From: JAVMKJ01 sp031732875
Lineage (GTDB): Bacteria > Pseudomonadota > Gammaproteobacteria > Competibacterales > Competibacteraceae
Direction of reading: 5' to 3'
DNA: 41,235 nt
NCBI GenBank assembly: GCA_031732875.1
Contig: JAVMKL010000048.1
Coordinates: 1 to 41,235 of the forward strand
The notes beneath the pieces were generated by a model. That model saw only the letters and a program-made list of their open reading frames with translations, had not been told where the DNA came from and did not search any database. Of the stretch, positions 25,955 to 34,343 are shown one piece after another. The position numbers and the translations under genes are program-made. Position 1 is the stretch's first letter; each line of letters starts with the position of its first letter.

Positions 25955-26368
25955 TCAGGGCCGATCACCGGTCAGACGCACGCTCGGCTTGATCGCGATG
26001 CCTCCGCGCGGCAGGAAATCGCCTCGCACCTCGAGCCAGCGCGGCTGCAACAGCGCGAACAGGTCGCGGGCGACGCAATTGATCACCTCTTCGTTGAACG
26101 TTCCCTGGTTGCGGAAGCCGAACAGGTACAGCTTCAGCGACTTCGATTCCACCAGATACTCCCCGGGACTGTAGCGGATGGTAAGCCGGGCAAAATCCGG
26201 CTGCCCGGTGATCGGGCACAGGCAGGTGAACTCGGGACAGTCCAGTTCCACCACGTACTCGTGCTGGGGGTAGCGGTTGGCGAAGCGTTCCAGGATCTGG
26301 GGGGCGTATTCGCGCGGGTAGTCGGTCTGGGACTGACCCAGCAACGTCAGGCCGGCAATATCGGACAT
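25955..26368 (-). CDS. queF: QueF, NADPH-dependent preQ0 reductase (type I)
   Basis: QueF reduces the nitrile of preQ0 to preQ1, which goes into tRNA queuosine. The 137-residue protein shows FTCLCPITGQPDF with catalytic C51 and D58, and the QueF signature ESKSLKLY at 74-81, followed by FRNQGTFNEE. It is the short type I form. ATG 26368 is preferred (GGAA 8 bases upstream, MSDIAGLTLLGQ); ATG 26380 is also possible. It is 37 bases from queC on the same strand. Its presence shows the cluster serves tRNA modification and is not only part of the DNA-modification island. Confidence 0.93.
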   Translation of the reverse strand: MSDIAGLTLLGQSQTDYPREYAPQILERFANRYPQHEYVVELDCPEFTCLCPITGQPDFARLTIRYSPGEYLVESKSLKLYLFGFRNQGTFNEEVINCVARDLFALLQPRWLEVRGDFLPRGGIAIKPSVRLTGDRP

Positions 26369-26438
26369 CGGGATTTCCATCGGGTTGAATGACCCGACGA
26401 TGTTAGGAGCAACGCGGGGATTAGCCAAGCCTCGATCG

Positions 26439-27389
26439 TCAGCCAGGCGTTTCGCGATACTCGAAGGTGGCGCCGGTCAGCGGCGAGTGCAGCAGGAAGA
26501 CGCCCTCGCTCACCCGCTCGCAGGCGGGCGGTTCCAGCGCGATCTTGCCGTGACCGCCGGGGATGTCCAGGATCAGGCGCGGCAGCATGTAGCCCGGCAA
26601 GCGGCCGCGCAGCGCCCCCACCAGCGCCATCGCCCGTTCCAGCGGCGGGCGGAAATGGGCGGTGCCCGGCGCCAGGTCGGGGTAGTGCAGGTAATACGGC
26701 GTCACTCCCGCTCCCACCAGCGCTCGCGACAGCGCGCTCAACGCCTCCACGCTGTCGTTGACTCCCCGCAGCAGCACGCTCTGGTTGTACAGCAGCGCGT
26801 GCGGTCGCAGGCGGGCCATCGCCCGGACGAAGCATCCGGTCACTTCGCGGGCGTGGTTGACCTGCACCACGAACACATCGACTTGCTCGGCGACCTCATC
26901 CAGGGTGTCGCAGCGGGCCGGCTGGTACACCGGGAAGCGGGTATGCACTCGCACGCCGCGCAGGTGGGGGATGTCCCGGAACCGGCCGACGATCTCCAGC
27001 AGGCGGGCGTTGGGCAACGACAGGGGATCGCCGCCGGACAGGATGATTTCCCGGATTTCCGGATGGGCGGCGACGTAGGCGACGGCCTCGGCGAGCGCCG
27101 GATCGCCGATATCCGCCGCGCCCCGCTCGATTCGGAGCTTGCGGAAACAATAGCGGCAATGCGCCGCGCAGCGGCTGGTGACCAGCAACAGCGCCCGATC
27201 CGGGTAGCGGTGGACCAAAGTCCCGCTGGCGCCGGCATCGTGCGGGCCATCGCCGATCGGATCGTCGCGCTCCGTCGGCTGTCGGCGGTTCTCCTCCTCG
27301 GCGAAAAGCACCATCCGCGCCAGCGGGTCGGCGGGATCGTCCCAGTCGATCAGCGATCGGTAGTAATCGGTCAGCTTGACCGCCAGCAT
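26439..27389 (-). CDS. KamA/EpmB-family radical SAM aminomutase-like protein
   Basis: The 316-residue protein has LLLVTSRCAAHCRYCFRKLR with C74, C78 and C81 (CxxxCxxC) for the 4Fe-4S cluster, then ILSGGDPLSL, RVHTRFPVYQP and YLHYPDLAPGTAHF, all typical of lysine 2,3-aminomutase relatives. The CRYCFR sequence is nearer to EpmB (beta-lysylation of elongation factor P) than to catabolic KamA, but the N-terminus (YYRSLIDWDDPADPLARM) looks KamA-like, and no epmA or efp is nearby. The substrate is therefore left open. The gene lies upstream of queF on the same strand; I see no functional link. Confidence 0.8.
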   Translation of the reverse strand: MLAVKLTDYYRSLIDWDDPADPLARMVLFAEEENRRQPTERDDPIGDGPHDAGASGTLVHRYPDRALLLVTSRCAAHCRYCFRKLRIERGAADIGDPALAEAVAYVAAHPEIREIILSGGDPLSLPNARLLEIVGRFRDIPHLRGVRVHTRFPVYQPARCDTLDEVAEQVDVFVVQVNHAREVTGCFVRAMARLRPHALLYNQSVLLRGVNDSVEALSALSRALVGAGVTPYYLHYPDLAPGTAHFRPPLERAMALVGALRGRLPGYMLPRLILDIPGGHGKIALEPPACERVSEGVFLLHSPLTGATFEYRETPG

Positions 27390-27453
27390 GGGGTGTCCGA
27401 TTCGGCCGGGCCGGAAGACGACCGGCCGCGACGCGCCCGTTCCGACCGTGCGT

Positions 27454-27795
27454 TCAGTCCCCGGCCAGCGCCCTTTCGATCTTGGCGATCCAGATCAAGG
27501 CCTCGTCCTGGGTCAGCAGCATGATTTGCAGGTTATTGCGGAAATCCTGCCAGGACTTTTCGGCGCACTCGCTCATGGTGTCGACGTAGAGGTTTACCCA
27601 TTTCTCCGGCGAGTCGGTGGTTCCGGCATCCTTCACATAGTCGACGCTGTGGCGCAGGTACAGCAGGTAGCTGTCCAGCGCCCGGCGCACCGCGCTGATA
27701 AAACCGATGTTCATCAGCCCGGCAATCCGCAGCACGGCCTGCCAGAGCAGCAGGTTCGCCACCTGTTGGCGCTCGATCATCCTGTCGGTATTCAT
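27454..27795 (-). CDS. Phasin-like small helical protein
   Basis: From ATG 27795 (AGG about eight bases upstream) the protein has 113 residues and is almost fully helical and amphipathic: MNTDRMIERQQVANLLLWQA, then DSYLLYLRHSVDYVK, then CAEKSWQDFRNNLQIML. The pattern and length fit small phasins that coat polyhydroxyalkanoate granules, but the family has little sequence conservation. The longer upstream frame is not used because it begins in low-complexity sequence. A candidate promoter and a near-palindrome lie just upstream. Confidence 0.55.
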   Translation of the reverse strand: MNTDRMIERQQVANLLLWQAVLRIAGLMNIGFISAVRRALDSYLLYLRHSVDYVKDAGTTDSPEKWVNLYVDTMSECAEKSWQDFRNNLQIMLLTQDEALIWIAKIERALAGD

Positions 27796-27820
27796 CTTGG
27801 GAACCTCGTTTGCTCGTTTA

Positions 27821-27855
27821 TTGTGCATCGCAACATAAATCGGCGCAACCGTCAA
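27821..27855 (-). promoter_or_regulatory. Candidate promoter and near-palindrome before the phasin-like gene
   Basis: On the minus strand TTGACG (27855-27850) is a good -35 element, but the -10 region is weak. Downstream, the plus-strand reading ttgtgcatcgcaaca at 27821-27835 is an imperfect inverted repeat of TTG-GC/GC-CAA type. Phasin genes are often repressed by PhaR through TGC-rich palindromes, so this is a candidate operator by inference only. Confidence 0.25.
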
Positions 27856-27930
27856 GCGATTGTTGTGCCGGCGGTGGGTTGCCTTTCCCCGCATCGGCGG
27901 ATGGGCGCGCGCGGATGGCGGGCGTTCCGG

Positions 27931-28725
27931 TCAGACCGCCACGGGAGCCCTGATGGCCGGATGGGACTGGTAGCCGACGATTTCGAAGTCCTCGTAGCGA
28001 TAATCGAACAGCGACTCCGGTCGGCGCCGGATCGCCAGCCGCGGCAGCGGATAGGGTTCGCGACCGAGCTGCAGGCGGGCCTGCTCCAGATGGTTCAGGT
28101 ATAAATGGCAATCGCCGCCGGTCCAGATGAATTCGCCCGGGCCGAGATCGACCTGCTGGGCGATCAGGTGAGTCAGCAGGGCATAGCTGGCGATGTTGAA
28201 CGGCACGCCGAGGAAGAGATCGGCGCTGCGCTGGTAGAGTTGGCAGGACAGTTCGCCGTTGGCGACGTGAAACTGGAACAGCGCGTGGCAGGGCAGCAAC
28301 CGCATCCGCTCCAACTCTCCCACGTTCCACGCCGATACCACGATCCGCCGCGAATCGGGGTCGCGCCGCAGCAGTTCGACCGCGTCGGCGAGTTGGTCGA
28401 TGCGGCGGCCATCCGCGGTTTCCCATCCCCGCCACTGCTTGCCGTAGATCGGTCCCAGATCGCCGTTTTCGTCGGCCCACTCGTCCCAGATCGTCACCCC
28501 GTGCTGGTGCAGATAGTCGAGCTGGGTATCGCCGCGCAGGAACCACAGCAGTTCGTGCACGATCGAGCGCAGGTGCAGTTTCTTGGTCGTCACCAGTGGA
28601 AACCCGGCCCGCAGGTCGAAGCGCAGTTGCGCGCCGAACAGGCTGAGGGTCCCGACCCCGGTCCGATCCCGTTTGGGGGCTCCTTCATCCAGCACGCGCC
28701 GGATCAGTTCGAGATAGGTTCTCAT
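27931..28725 (-). CDS. thyA: ThyA, thymidylate synthase
   Basis: ThyA methylates dUMP to dTMP using methylenetetrahydrofolate. The 264-residue protein has the same length as E. coli ThyA. It shows RTGVGTLSLFG, FPLVTTKKL, the catalytic cysteine in LLPCHALFQF (C146), QLYQRSADLFLGVPFNIASY and the C-terminal APVAV. The start at ATG 28725 is followed by RTYLELIRRVLDEG, as normal. A perfect 6-2-6 palindrome lies 26 bases upstream of the ATG. It is a standard housekeeping gene. Confidence 0.96.
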   Translation of the reverse strand: MRTYLELIRRVLDEGAPKRDRTGVGTLSLFGAQLRFDLRAGFPLVTTKKLHLRSIVHELLWFLRGDTQLDYLHQHGVTIWDEWADENGDLGPIYGKQWRGWETADGRRIDQLADAVELLRRDPDSRRIVVSAWNVGELERMRLLPCHALFQFHVANGELSCQLYQRSADLFLGVPFNIASYALLTHLIAQQVDLGPGEFIWTGGDCHLYLNHLEQARLQLGREPYPLPRLAIRRRPESLFDYRYEDFEIVGYQSHPAIRAPVAV

Positions 28726-28750
28726 CGCCGGTCGCCCTTCGATTCGGATT

Positions 28751-28764
28751 CCTTATCAATAAGG
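28751..28764. promoter_or_regulatory. Palindrome between thyA and the iclR remnant, candidate operator
   Basis: ccttatcaataagg is a perfect inverted repeat (arms CCTTAT and ATAAGG around CA). It lies in the 120-bp divergent region between thyA and the truncated regulator, where an autoregulating repressor would bind. It has no T-tract, so it is not a terminator. Regulator unknown. Confidence 0.3.
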
Positions 28765-28845
28765 TGGCAATTTATGGTGCAATGCAATATAGTGATTCCA
28801 ACGACACGATCCATGTAATGAGTCCCCGCGCATTTAGGACATCGA

Positions 28846-29178
28846 ATGGCTGACAAGGCGACTTCCTCGATTCAAGTGATTGCCCGGGCATCCCGATTGC
28901 TCGACACCATGGCCGCTCGGGACGAACCGGTCAGCCTCAAGACGCTGTCCGACGCCACCGGACTGCATCCCTCGACCGCATTCCGCATTCTGGCCTCCCT
29001 GATCGAACACGGCTTCGTGGAGCGCGGCATGGCCGGCCGTTACCGGCTGGGAGTCCGGTTGCTGCAACTGGGCAACCGCGTCCGGCTCGATCCGCGTCGC
29101 GAGCCCCGTCCGCTGGGGGAACGGCACGATCGAATCGGTAAACCCGTCGACCTGCGCGCCGGCGACGGCGACTGGTGA
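28846..29178 (+). pseudogene. Truncated IclR-family regulator (N-terminal HTH only)
   Basis: The 110-residue product has the full IclR winged helix: SSIQVIARASRLLDTMAARD, SLKTLSDATGLHPSTAFRIL and ERGMAGRYRLGVRLLQLGNR. After this, LDPRREPRPLGERHDRIGKP and VDLRAGDGDW still track the start of the effector domain, but the frame then stops, where the family normally continues for about 140 residues. The end is 13 bases from the convergent kinase gene. It is probably a remnant; a free DNA-binding domain is possible but less likely. An ATG at 28846 starts the frame. Confidence 0.7.
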
Positions 29179-29191
29179 AGCGCGCCCGGCG

Positions 29192-31915
29192 TCACTCCTT
29201 GCCGGGCAGTTCCACGATAAAAGTGGCGCCCTGCCCGACTTCGCTTTCCACCCAGATTTGCCCGTTGTGGTGCTCGACGATCTTCTGGCTGATCGGTAAT
29301 CCCAGCCCCGTACCCTTGGGTTTTCCGGCAAGATTGTCGCTGACCTGATGGAATTTCTCGAAGACCAGCTTGTGCTGGTCGTGGGCGATGCCGGGGCCGT
29401 TGTCGATCACCTCGATGCGCCAGCGGTTTGCCGTCGGCCGCAGCCGGATGGTGACTTCGCCGGTGCGTTCCGGACAGAACTTCACGGCGTTCGATAGCAG
29501 GTTGATGATCACCTGGGTCAGGCGGTCGTGATCGCCGGCGATCATCACCGGTCCGTCGCCCAATTCCTCGCGCAAGGCCACCGCTTTGTCGCGGAACAAC
29601 TGGCCGGTCGAGGTGATGGCGTCCCGAATCAGCGCGCCCAGATCGATCTCCTCGATGCACCACTCGATCCGGCCGGAGTCGATCTTGGCCATGTCCAGCA
29701 CCTGGTTGATCAGCCGGGTTAGCCGTTCGCTTTCCTTGACGATGATGGCGAGGAACTTGTTGCGCTGTTCCACGTCCATGTCGGGGTTGGCCAGCAGGAT
29801 TTCCGAGAAGGCCCGGATCGAGGTGAGCGGCGTCCGTAGTTCGTGGGTGACGGTGGAGATGAATTCGTCCTTCAGCCGATCCAGTTCCCTGAGTCGGTTG
29901 TTGGCCTCGCGCAGTTCGGCCGAGGTCGCTTCCAGTTCCCGGGATTTCTGTTCCAGCCGGCGGCTGTACTCGATGACCTGAGTGCTCTCGTCGAGAATGG
30001 TCATCATTTCCTCGATGCTGAGCACTTCGCCCATCACGATCGAAGAGATCATCACCCGGGCCGAGGCCGCGCCGATCGCGCCGGCCAGCAGCCGTTCGGT
30101 ATGGTGAATCAGCCGGGAGTCGGCCTGGAGCGGATAACCCTCGTGCTCCTCGGCGTAACGGTCGAACGCCTCGCTGGCGCGTTGGGGGCCGAGAAAGCGG
30201 GCCAGCAGATCGTACAGCTCGGCGGTTTCCACCACCCCCCGCCACAGCAGCGCGTCGCCGTCGTGGCGCTCGCGTTCGAGAACGCTGACGAACTGACTGG
30301 CCTGGATCTGCTCGATGGCGCCCGGCCGACTCAGTACCGACCCGAACACCAGACCGCCGATGTTGGCCAGCATGCTCCAGAACACCGCGTGCATGTAGGG
30401 ATCCATGTGCTGGAGACCGAACAGCGCGTAGGGCTTGAGCAGCTCCAGCCCGAACGGGCCCTGGTCGACGAAGCCGGTACCAATCCAGCCGGAACGGGCC
30501 ATGGCCGGCAGCATCAGGGTATAGGCCCAGACCAGGAAGCCGCCGCTCAGGCCGAGCAAGGCGCCGCGCCGGCTCGCCCGCTTCCAGTACAGGCCGATCA
30601 GGATCGGCGGCGCGAACTGGGCGGCGGCGGCGAAGGAAATCAGGCCGCTGGCCACCAGGGCGTAGGATTCGCCGATGAACCGGAAATACAGGTAGCCCAG
30701 CAGGATCAGCGCCGCGATGCCGACGCGGCGAATGCCGAGCAGCAGGCCGGAGAGGTCGGAACGGCCGGCCAGCCATCGCGGGTTGGCGCGCAGCAGGATC
30801 GGCATCACCACGTCGTTGCACACCATGGTGGAAAGGGTGACAGTCTCGAACAGGATCATGCTGGTGGCCGCCGACAGCCCGCCCAGGAAGGCCAGCAGCG
30901 CCAGGTTCGGCATCTGTTCGACCATCGGCAGCGCCAGCACGAACATGTCGGCGTCCACTCCGCCGTTGCCGAACACCAGCCGCCCGCCCAGGGCGATCGG
31001 CAACACGAACAGGTTGATGACGAACAGATAGAGCGGAAACAGCCAGATCGCCTTGCGGATATGGGCCTCGTTGACATTCTCGACCACCAGCACCTGGAAC
31101 TGCCGGGGCAGGAACAGGAACGCCATCATCGCCAGGAACATGAGCGACAACCAGCCACCGTAACCGCCTGGCACCACGCCGAACCGCATCAACGCCGCCA
31201 GTTCCGGTCGCGCCGCCGCTTGCTGGAACAGATCGCTGGGACCGCCGAACATCACGAAGGTCACCACCACGCCGACCAGCACGAAAGCCACCAGCTTGAA
31301 CAGCGACTCGAACGCCACCGCCGCCACCATGCCCTCGTGGCGCTCGGTGATGTCGATATGGCGGGTGCCGAACAGGATGGCGAAGGCGATCAGCACCAGC
31401 GCTACGAAGAAGGTGGTGTCGGCCCAGAACGGTTGGTGGGCCGAGAAGGCGGGCATCGCCACCGCCGGATACTGGCGCAGCAGGCTGAAGCTGGTGGCGA
31501 TCGCCTTCAACTGAATGGAAATGTACGGCAGGATGCCGAGCACGACGATCGCGGTCACCATGCCGGCTAGCAGGCCGCTCTTGCCGTAGCGGGAGGCGAC
31601 GAAATCGGCAATGGTGGTGATGCGATGAACCTTGGTGATCCGGACGATGCGCCGCAGCACGAACCAGAACAGTATTGCCATCAGGGTGGGACCCAGATAA
31701 ATCGGCAAGAAATCGACCCCGCTGGTGGCCGCCAGTCCGACGCTGCCGTAGAAGGTCCAGGCGGTGCAGTAGATCGCCAGAGACAGGGTGTAAATGTAGG
31801 GATTGGCGATGATCGAGCGGCCGGCGTCGGCCCGCTGATCGCCGTAGTAGGCGATGCCGAACAGCACGCCCATGTAGGCCAGCGCGCTGGCGATGATGAC
31901 GCCGTCGCTGAGCAT
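29192..31915 (-). CDS. Sodium/solute symporter-histidine kinase fusion (CbrA/CrbS type)
   Basis: The 907-residue protein has an N-terminal SLC5-like symporter of about 13 membrane segments (residues 1 to ~530; SVGLAATSGVDFLPIYLGPT, LFETVTLSTMVCNDVVMPIL), a linker and a coiled coil (about 640-680), and then a histidine kinase: DEFISTVTHELRTPL with H691, INLLSNAVKF (N box), DNGPGI (G1) and KGTGLGL (G2). No receiver domain follows. CbrA and CrbS proteins of this layout sense carbon sources such as acetate or histidine. The ATG directly abuts the stop of the small membrane protein, so they are translated together. Confidence 0.88.
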   Translation of the reverse strand: MLSDGVIIASALAYMGVLFGIAYYGDQRADAGRSIIANPYIYTLSLAIYCTAWTFYGSVGLAATSGVDFLPIYLGPTLMAILFWFVLRRIVRITKVHRITTIADFVASRYGKSGLLAGMVTAIVVLGILPYISIQLKAIATSFSLLRQYPAVAMPAFSAHQPFWADTTFFVALVLIAFAILFGTRHIDITERHEGMVAAVAFESLFKLVAFVLVGVVVTFVMFGGPSDLFQQAAARPELAALMRFGVVPGGYGGWLSLMFLAMMAFLFLPRQFQVLVVENVNEAHIRKAIWLFPLYLFVINLFVLPIALGGRLVFGNGGVDADMFVLALPMVEQMPNLALLAFLGGLSAATSMILFETVTLSTMVCNDVVMPILLRANPRWLAGRSDLSGLLLGIRRVGIAALILLGYLYFRFIGESYALVASGLISFAAAAQFAPPILIGLYWKRASRRGALLGLSGGFLVWAYTLMLPAMARSGWIGTGFVDQGPFGLELLKPYALFGLQHMDPYMHAVFWSMLANIGGLVFGSVLSRPGAIEQIQASQFVSVLERERHDGDALLWRGVVETAELYDLLARFLGPQRASEAFDRYAEEHEGYPLQADSRLIHHTERLLAGAIGAASARVMISSIVMGEVLSIEEMMTILDESTQVIEYSRRLEQKSRELEATSAELREANNRLRELDRLKDEFISTVTHELRTPLTSIRAFSEILLANPDMDVEQRNKFLAIIVKESERLTRLINQVLDMAKIDSGRIEWCIEEIDLGALIRDAITSTGQLFRDKAVALREELGDGPVMIAGDHDRLTQVIINLLSNAVKFCPERTGEVTIRLRPTANRWRIEVIDNGPGIAHDQHKLVFEKFHQVSDNLAGKPKGTGLGLPISQKIVEHHNGQIWVESEVGQGATFIVELPGKE

Positions 31916-32218
31916 TCAGGAGGGCTCCGCCGGATCGGCATCGCGGGCCTCACGGCTTTCGGCGGATGCGATCCCCGGCCGGGACGCGCCCTCCGGCGGC
32001 GGCGCCTTGGCTTGATCCGGCCCGCCGATTTCCGAATGCTGCACCACCACGACCAGCAGGGCGATGAGGACGAACCACGTCAGATAAAGGTAGAGGTACA
32101 GCAGCGGCACGCCGAATGGCATCCACGACCGATCAAACATATCCAGCATCGGATAATTGAGTGCCAGCACCCCGACGATGAAAAGGATGACGATGTATTC
32201 TTTCGATTGTTGCCGCAT
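31916..32218 (-). CDS. Small two-helix membrane protein paired with the symporter-kinase
   Basis: From ATG 32218 the 100-residue protein has two hydrophobic stretches (YIVILFIVGVLALNYPML and LLYLYLYLTWFVLIALLVVV) and a charged Pro/Ala-rich tail. It resembles the small subunits encoded next to solute symporters. Its stop touches the start of the symporter-kinase, and AGGGG lies just upstream of its own start. A role as a partner subunit of the sensor is likely but inferred. A longer frame reaching back to 32404 lies inside the neighbouring gene and is not used. Confidence 0.75.
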   Translation of the reverse strand: MRQQSKEYIVILFIVGVLALNYPMLDMFDRSWMPFGVPLLYLYLYLTWFVLIALLVVVVQHSEIGGPDQAKAPPPEGASRPGIASAESREARDADPAEPS

Positions 32219-32234
32219 CGAACCCCTGTCACTT

Positions 32235-34337
32235 TCAAAAATGCGCCATCGTCTTGCGGATCTCCACCATCCTGTCGGAGGCTTCCAGGGCCTGGCCGAG
32301 GGTCTGGATACCCTGAGCCTCCAGCAGGTCCAGCAGTTTGAGAAACACCCGCGCGGTGACCAGTGAATCGCCCAGCGCGGTATGGCGGTCGTGCACGTCC
32401 ACACCCAGCCGGTCGGCGATGGCGTCCAGGTTGTGGTCGTCGGTGTAATCGTGCAGGTAGCCGGACAGCAGCAGGGTGTCCAGCACGGGATTGGCGAACC
32501 GAACGCCGAGCTTTTGTTCCTTCAGCTTCAGGAATTTCATGTCGAAGGCGGCGTTGTGGGCCACCAGCACGGTGCGGTCGTCGCCGACGAACTTCCGGAA
32601 CTGCGGCAGCACGACATCGAGGCCGGGCTTGTCCTTGACCATGTCCTCGGTGATGCCGTGGAAGCGGATCGAAGCCTTGGGGATCGGCCGGCCGGGATTG
32701 ACCAGTTGGTCGAAGTTTTCGCCCGCCAGCACCCGGCGGTTGACGACGCGCACGCCGGCGATCTGGATGATCTCGTCGCCCTTGGACGGCGCCAGGCCGG
32801 TGGTTTCGGTATCGAATACGACGTAGGTGAGGGCGCCCAGCGGATAGTTGACCAGATCGCCCCATTCTTCCCGGTTTTCGTCGCCTAGGGAAAAGTCGTA
32901 GAACTCCGGCCGCTCCGGCAACGCCTCGTCCGGCTCTTTCCACTGGCGCGCGGACGCCGGCAGTGGCAGACGCAACAGGGAGTGGCCGCGCCGGCGATGG
33001 AACTGGCTCCACAAATCGCTGTTGTGGCGGCGCAGCACTTCACCGACCGTGGTTGCGCCCACCAGATCCTGCACGTGCTCGCTCAACCAGCCTTCCAGGC
33101 GGTCGGCCGGCATCGGCTGGCCGGGCCAGATGATGTCCAGGTAGACCCGGCGGTTGCCGAGCAGGCATTCGATCTCGAAGGTCTCGCTGACGCCGTGGGC
33201 GTGCAATTGAAGGAGTAAATACTCGAGCAGCAGCATGATCGAGTGGTTGTCCACGTTGAGCCACAGCGGCATGCCCACGATCTTCACCCGCGGTTCGCCC
33301 CGCGGCTCCAGGTGATGGATGACGCTGCCGATCAGATCGGCGGAGTAGACGTCGTTCATCGGCCAGCGGTCGGCATAAAGGGTGCGCAGGTCGAGGGTCA
33401 GCTCTTGCAGGCGCTGGCTGAGTCGCTCGCTTTCCTCGACGATCACTCGCTGGAAGGCCTGGCGCTGGGTCTGGTCCATATCGGCGAAATTCATGACGGT
33501 TTCCGCCGCCGCCCGCAGGTTGGCCAGCGGCCGGCGCAGGTCCTCGGTACGGGTCTTGATCAGGGAGCGATCCACCTGTCGGGTTACGTCGCGGAAGGTG
33601 ATGACGAAGGCGGCGCCCCGTTCGCCGGCGCCCGGCAGCAGGCTCATCCGGCAGTGGAACAGGGTCTCGTCGTCGATGGTGGCGCAGACGAATTCGGCGT
33701 CGTCGTCCGACGCACCGTCGCTGGCGTGCCGTCGCCGGTAATTCAGCAGTTGCAGCGTGCTCTCGATGGGGGCGCGGGTCCACAGCTCGTACAGCGAGCG
33801 GCCCAGACCCAGCGCTTCGCGGTTGGACAGCAGCTTGACCGCCGCCGGGTTGTAGAGCAGGATGCGGGCGTCCCGGTCGCAGACGAGCACGCCTTCGGAC
33901 AGCTCGCGCAGGACGGTTTCCAGCCGGGCCTTCTGTTCTTCGATCTCCTGGGTGCCGGTGGCGGCAGCGGCGGCCACCTCGCGGCGGGCCTTGTGCAGGG
34001 CTTCGCCCAGTTCCAGCAGCATGGCGGGAAACTGGCCCAACCAGTGGTGTTGCCTGGGTAGTTCGAGCACGTAGCCGGGATTGCTGCGGGTGATGATCCG
34101 CGCGCCGCGCGCCAGCGCGTCGAGCGGAATGAAGCAGTTCCAGTCCAACAACACCCACGCTGCGGTGAGCCCGCCGACGATCGAGAACGCGGCCAGCATC
34201 AACCCGAGCAGCATCTGGTCGCGCGCCAGGGGGTCTGGCGCCACCTGGAACATTTGCCAGCCGATCCAGGCCAGGGAGGCGAGCGTCAGGGCAGCCGGAA
34301 CCAGCCACAGCAGCCAAAGCCTGGTCCGGTAGCGCAT
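32235..34337 (-). CDS. Membrane PAS / degenerate kinase-like protein fused to DnaQ-type 3'-5' exonuclease
   Basis: The protein has 700 residues. Two membrane helices (about 8-28 and 42-64) are followed by a coiled coil (115-145) and a PAS domain (about 138-255; LSEGVLVCDRDARILLYNPA). Next is a histidine-kinase-like dimerisation region in which TEDLRRPL at 264-271 has Glu where the phosphorylated His should be, and no clear ATP-binding boxes. The C-terminus (507-700) is a DEDDh exonuclease: D509 and E511 in VFDTETTGL, D599 in HNAAFD, H652 and D657 in RHTALGD. The exonuclease site looks intact. It lies six bases after a response regulator and before the symporter-kinase, so it is probably part of a signalling operon. 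Confidence 0.85.
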   Translation of the reverse strand: MRYRTRLWLLWLVPAALTLASLAWIGWQMFQVAPDPLARDQMLLGLMLAAFSIVGGLTAAWVLLDWNCFIPLDALARGARIITRSNPGYVLELPRQHHWLGQFPAMLLELGEALHKARREVAAAAATGTQEIEEQKARLETVLRELSEGVLVCDRDARILLYNPAAVKLLSNREALGLGRSLYELWTRAPIESTLQLLNYRRRHASDGASDDDAEFVCATIDDETLFHCRMSLLPGAGERGAAFVITFRDVTRQVDRSLIKTRTEDLRRPLANLRAAAETVMNFADMDQTQRQAFQRVIVEESERLSQRLQELTLDLRTLYADRWPMNDVYSADLIGSVIHHLEPRGEPRVKIVGMPLWLNVDNHSIMLLLEYLLLQLHAHGVSETFEIECLLGNRRVYLDIIWPGQPMPADRLEGWLSEHVQDLVGATTVGEVLRRHNSDLWSQFHRRRGHSLLRLPLPASARQWKEPDEALPERPEFYDFSLGDENREEWGDLVNYPLGALTYVVFDTETTGLAPSKGDEIIQIAGVRVVNRRVLAGENFDQLVNPGRPIPKASIRFHGITEDMVKDKPGLDVVLPQFRKFVGDDRTVLVAHNAAFDMKFLKLKEQKLGVRFANPVLDTLLLSGYLHDYTDDHNLDAIADRLGVDVHDRHTALGDSLVTARVFLKLLDLLEAQGIQTLGQALEASDRMVEIRKTMAHF

Positions 34338-34343
34338 GAGGGT

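Noticed and set aside
26439..27389. Assigning the radical SAM gene to the queuosine or dpd pathway
   Set aside because: Its motifs are those of KamA/EpmB proteins, not of QueE-like enzymes; adjacency alone does not support a role in deazaguanine chemistry.
29843..31570. A 575-codon open frame on the plus strand rich in His, Gln and Glu
   Set aside because: It lies wholly antisense to the symporter-kinase, whose motifs are clear; such frames arise from GC-rich third positions, and the peptide is low in complexity.
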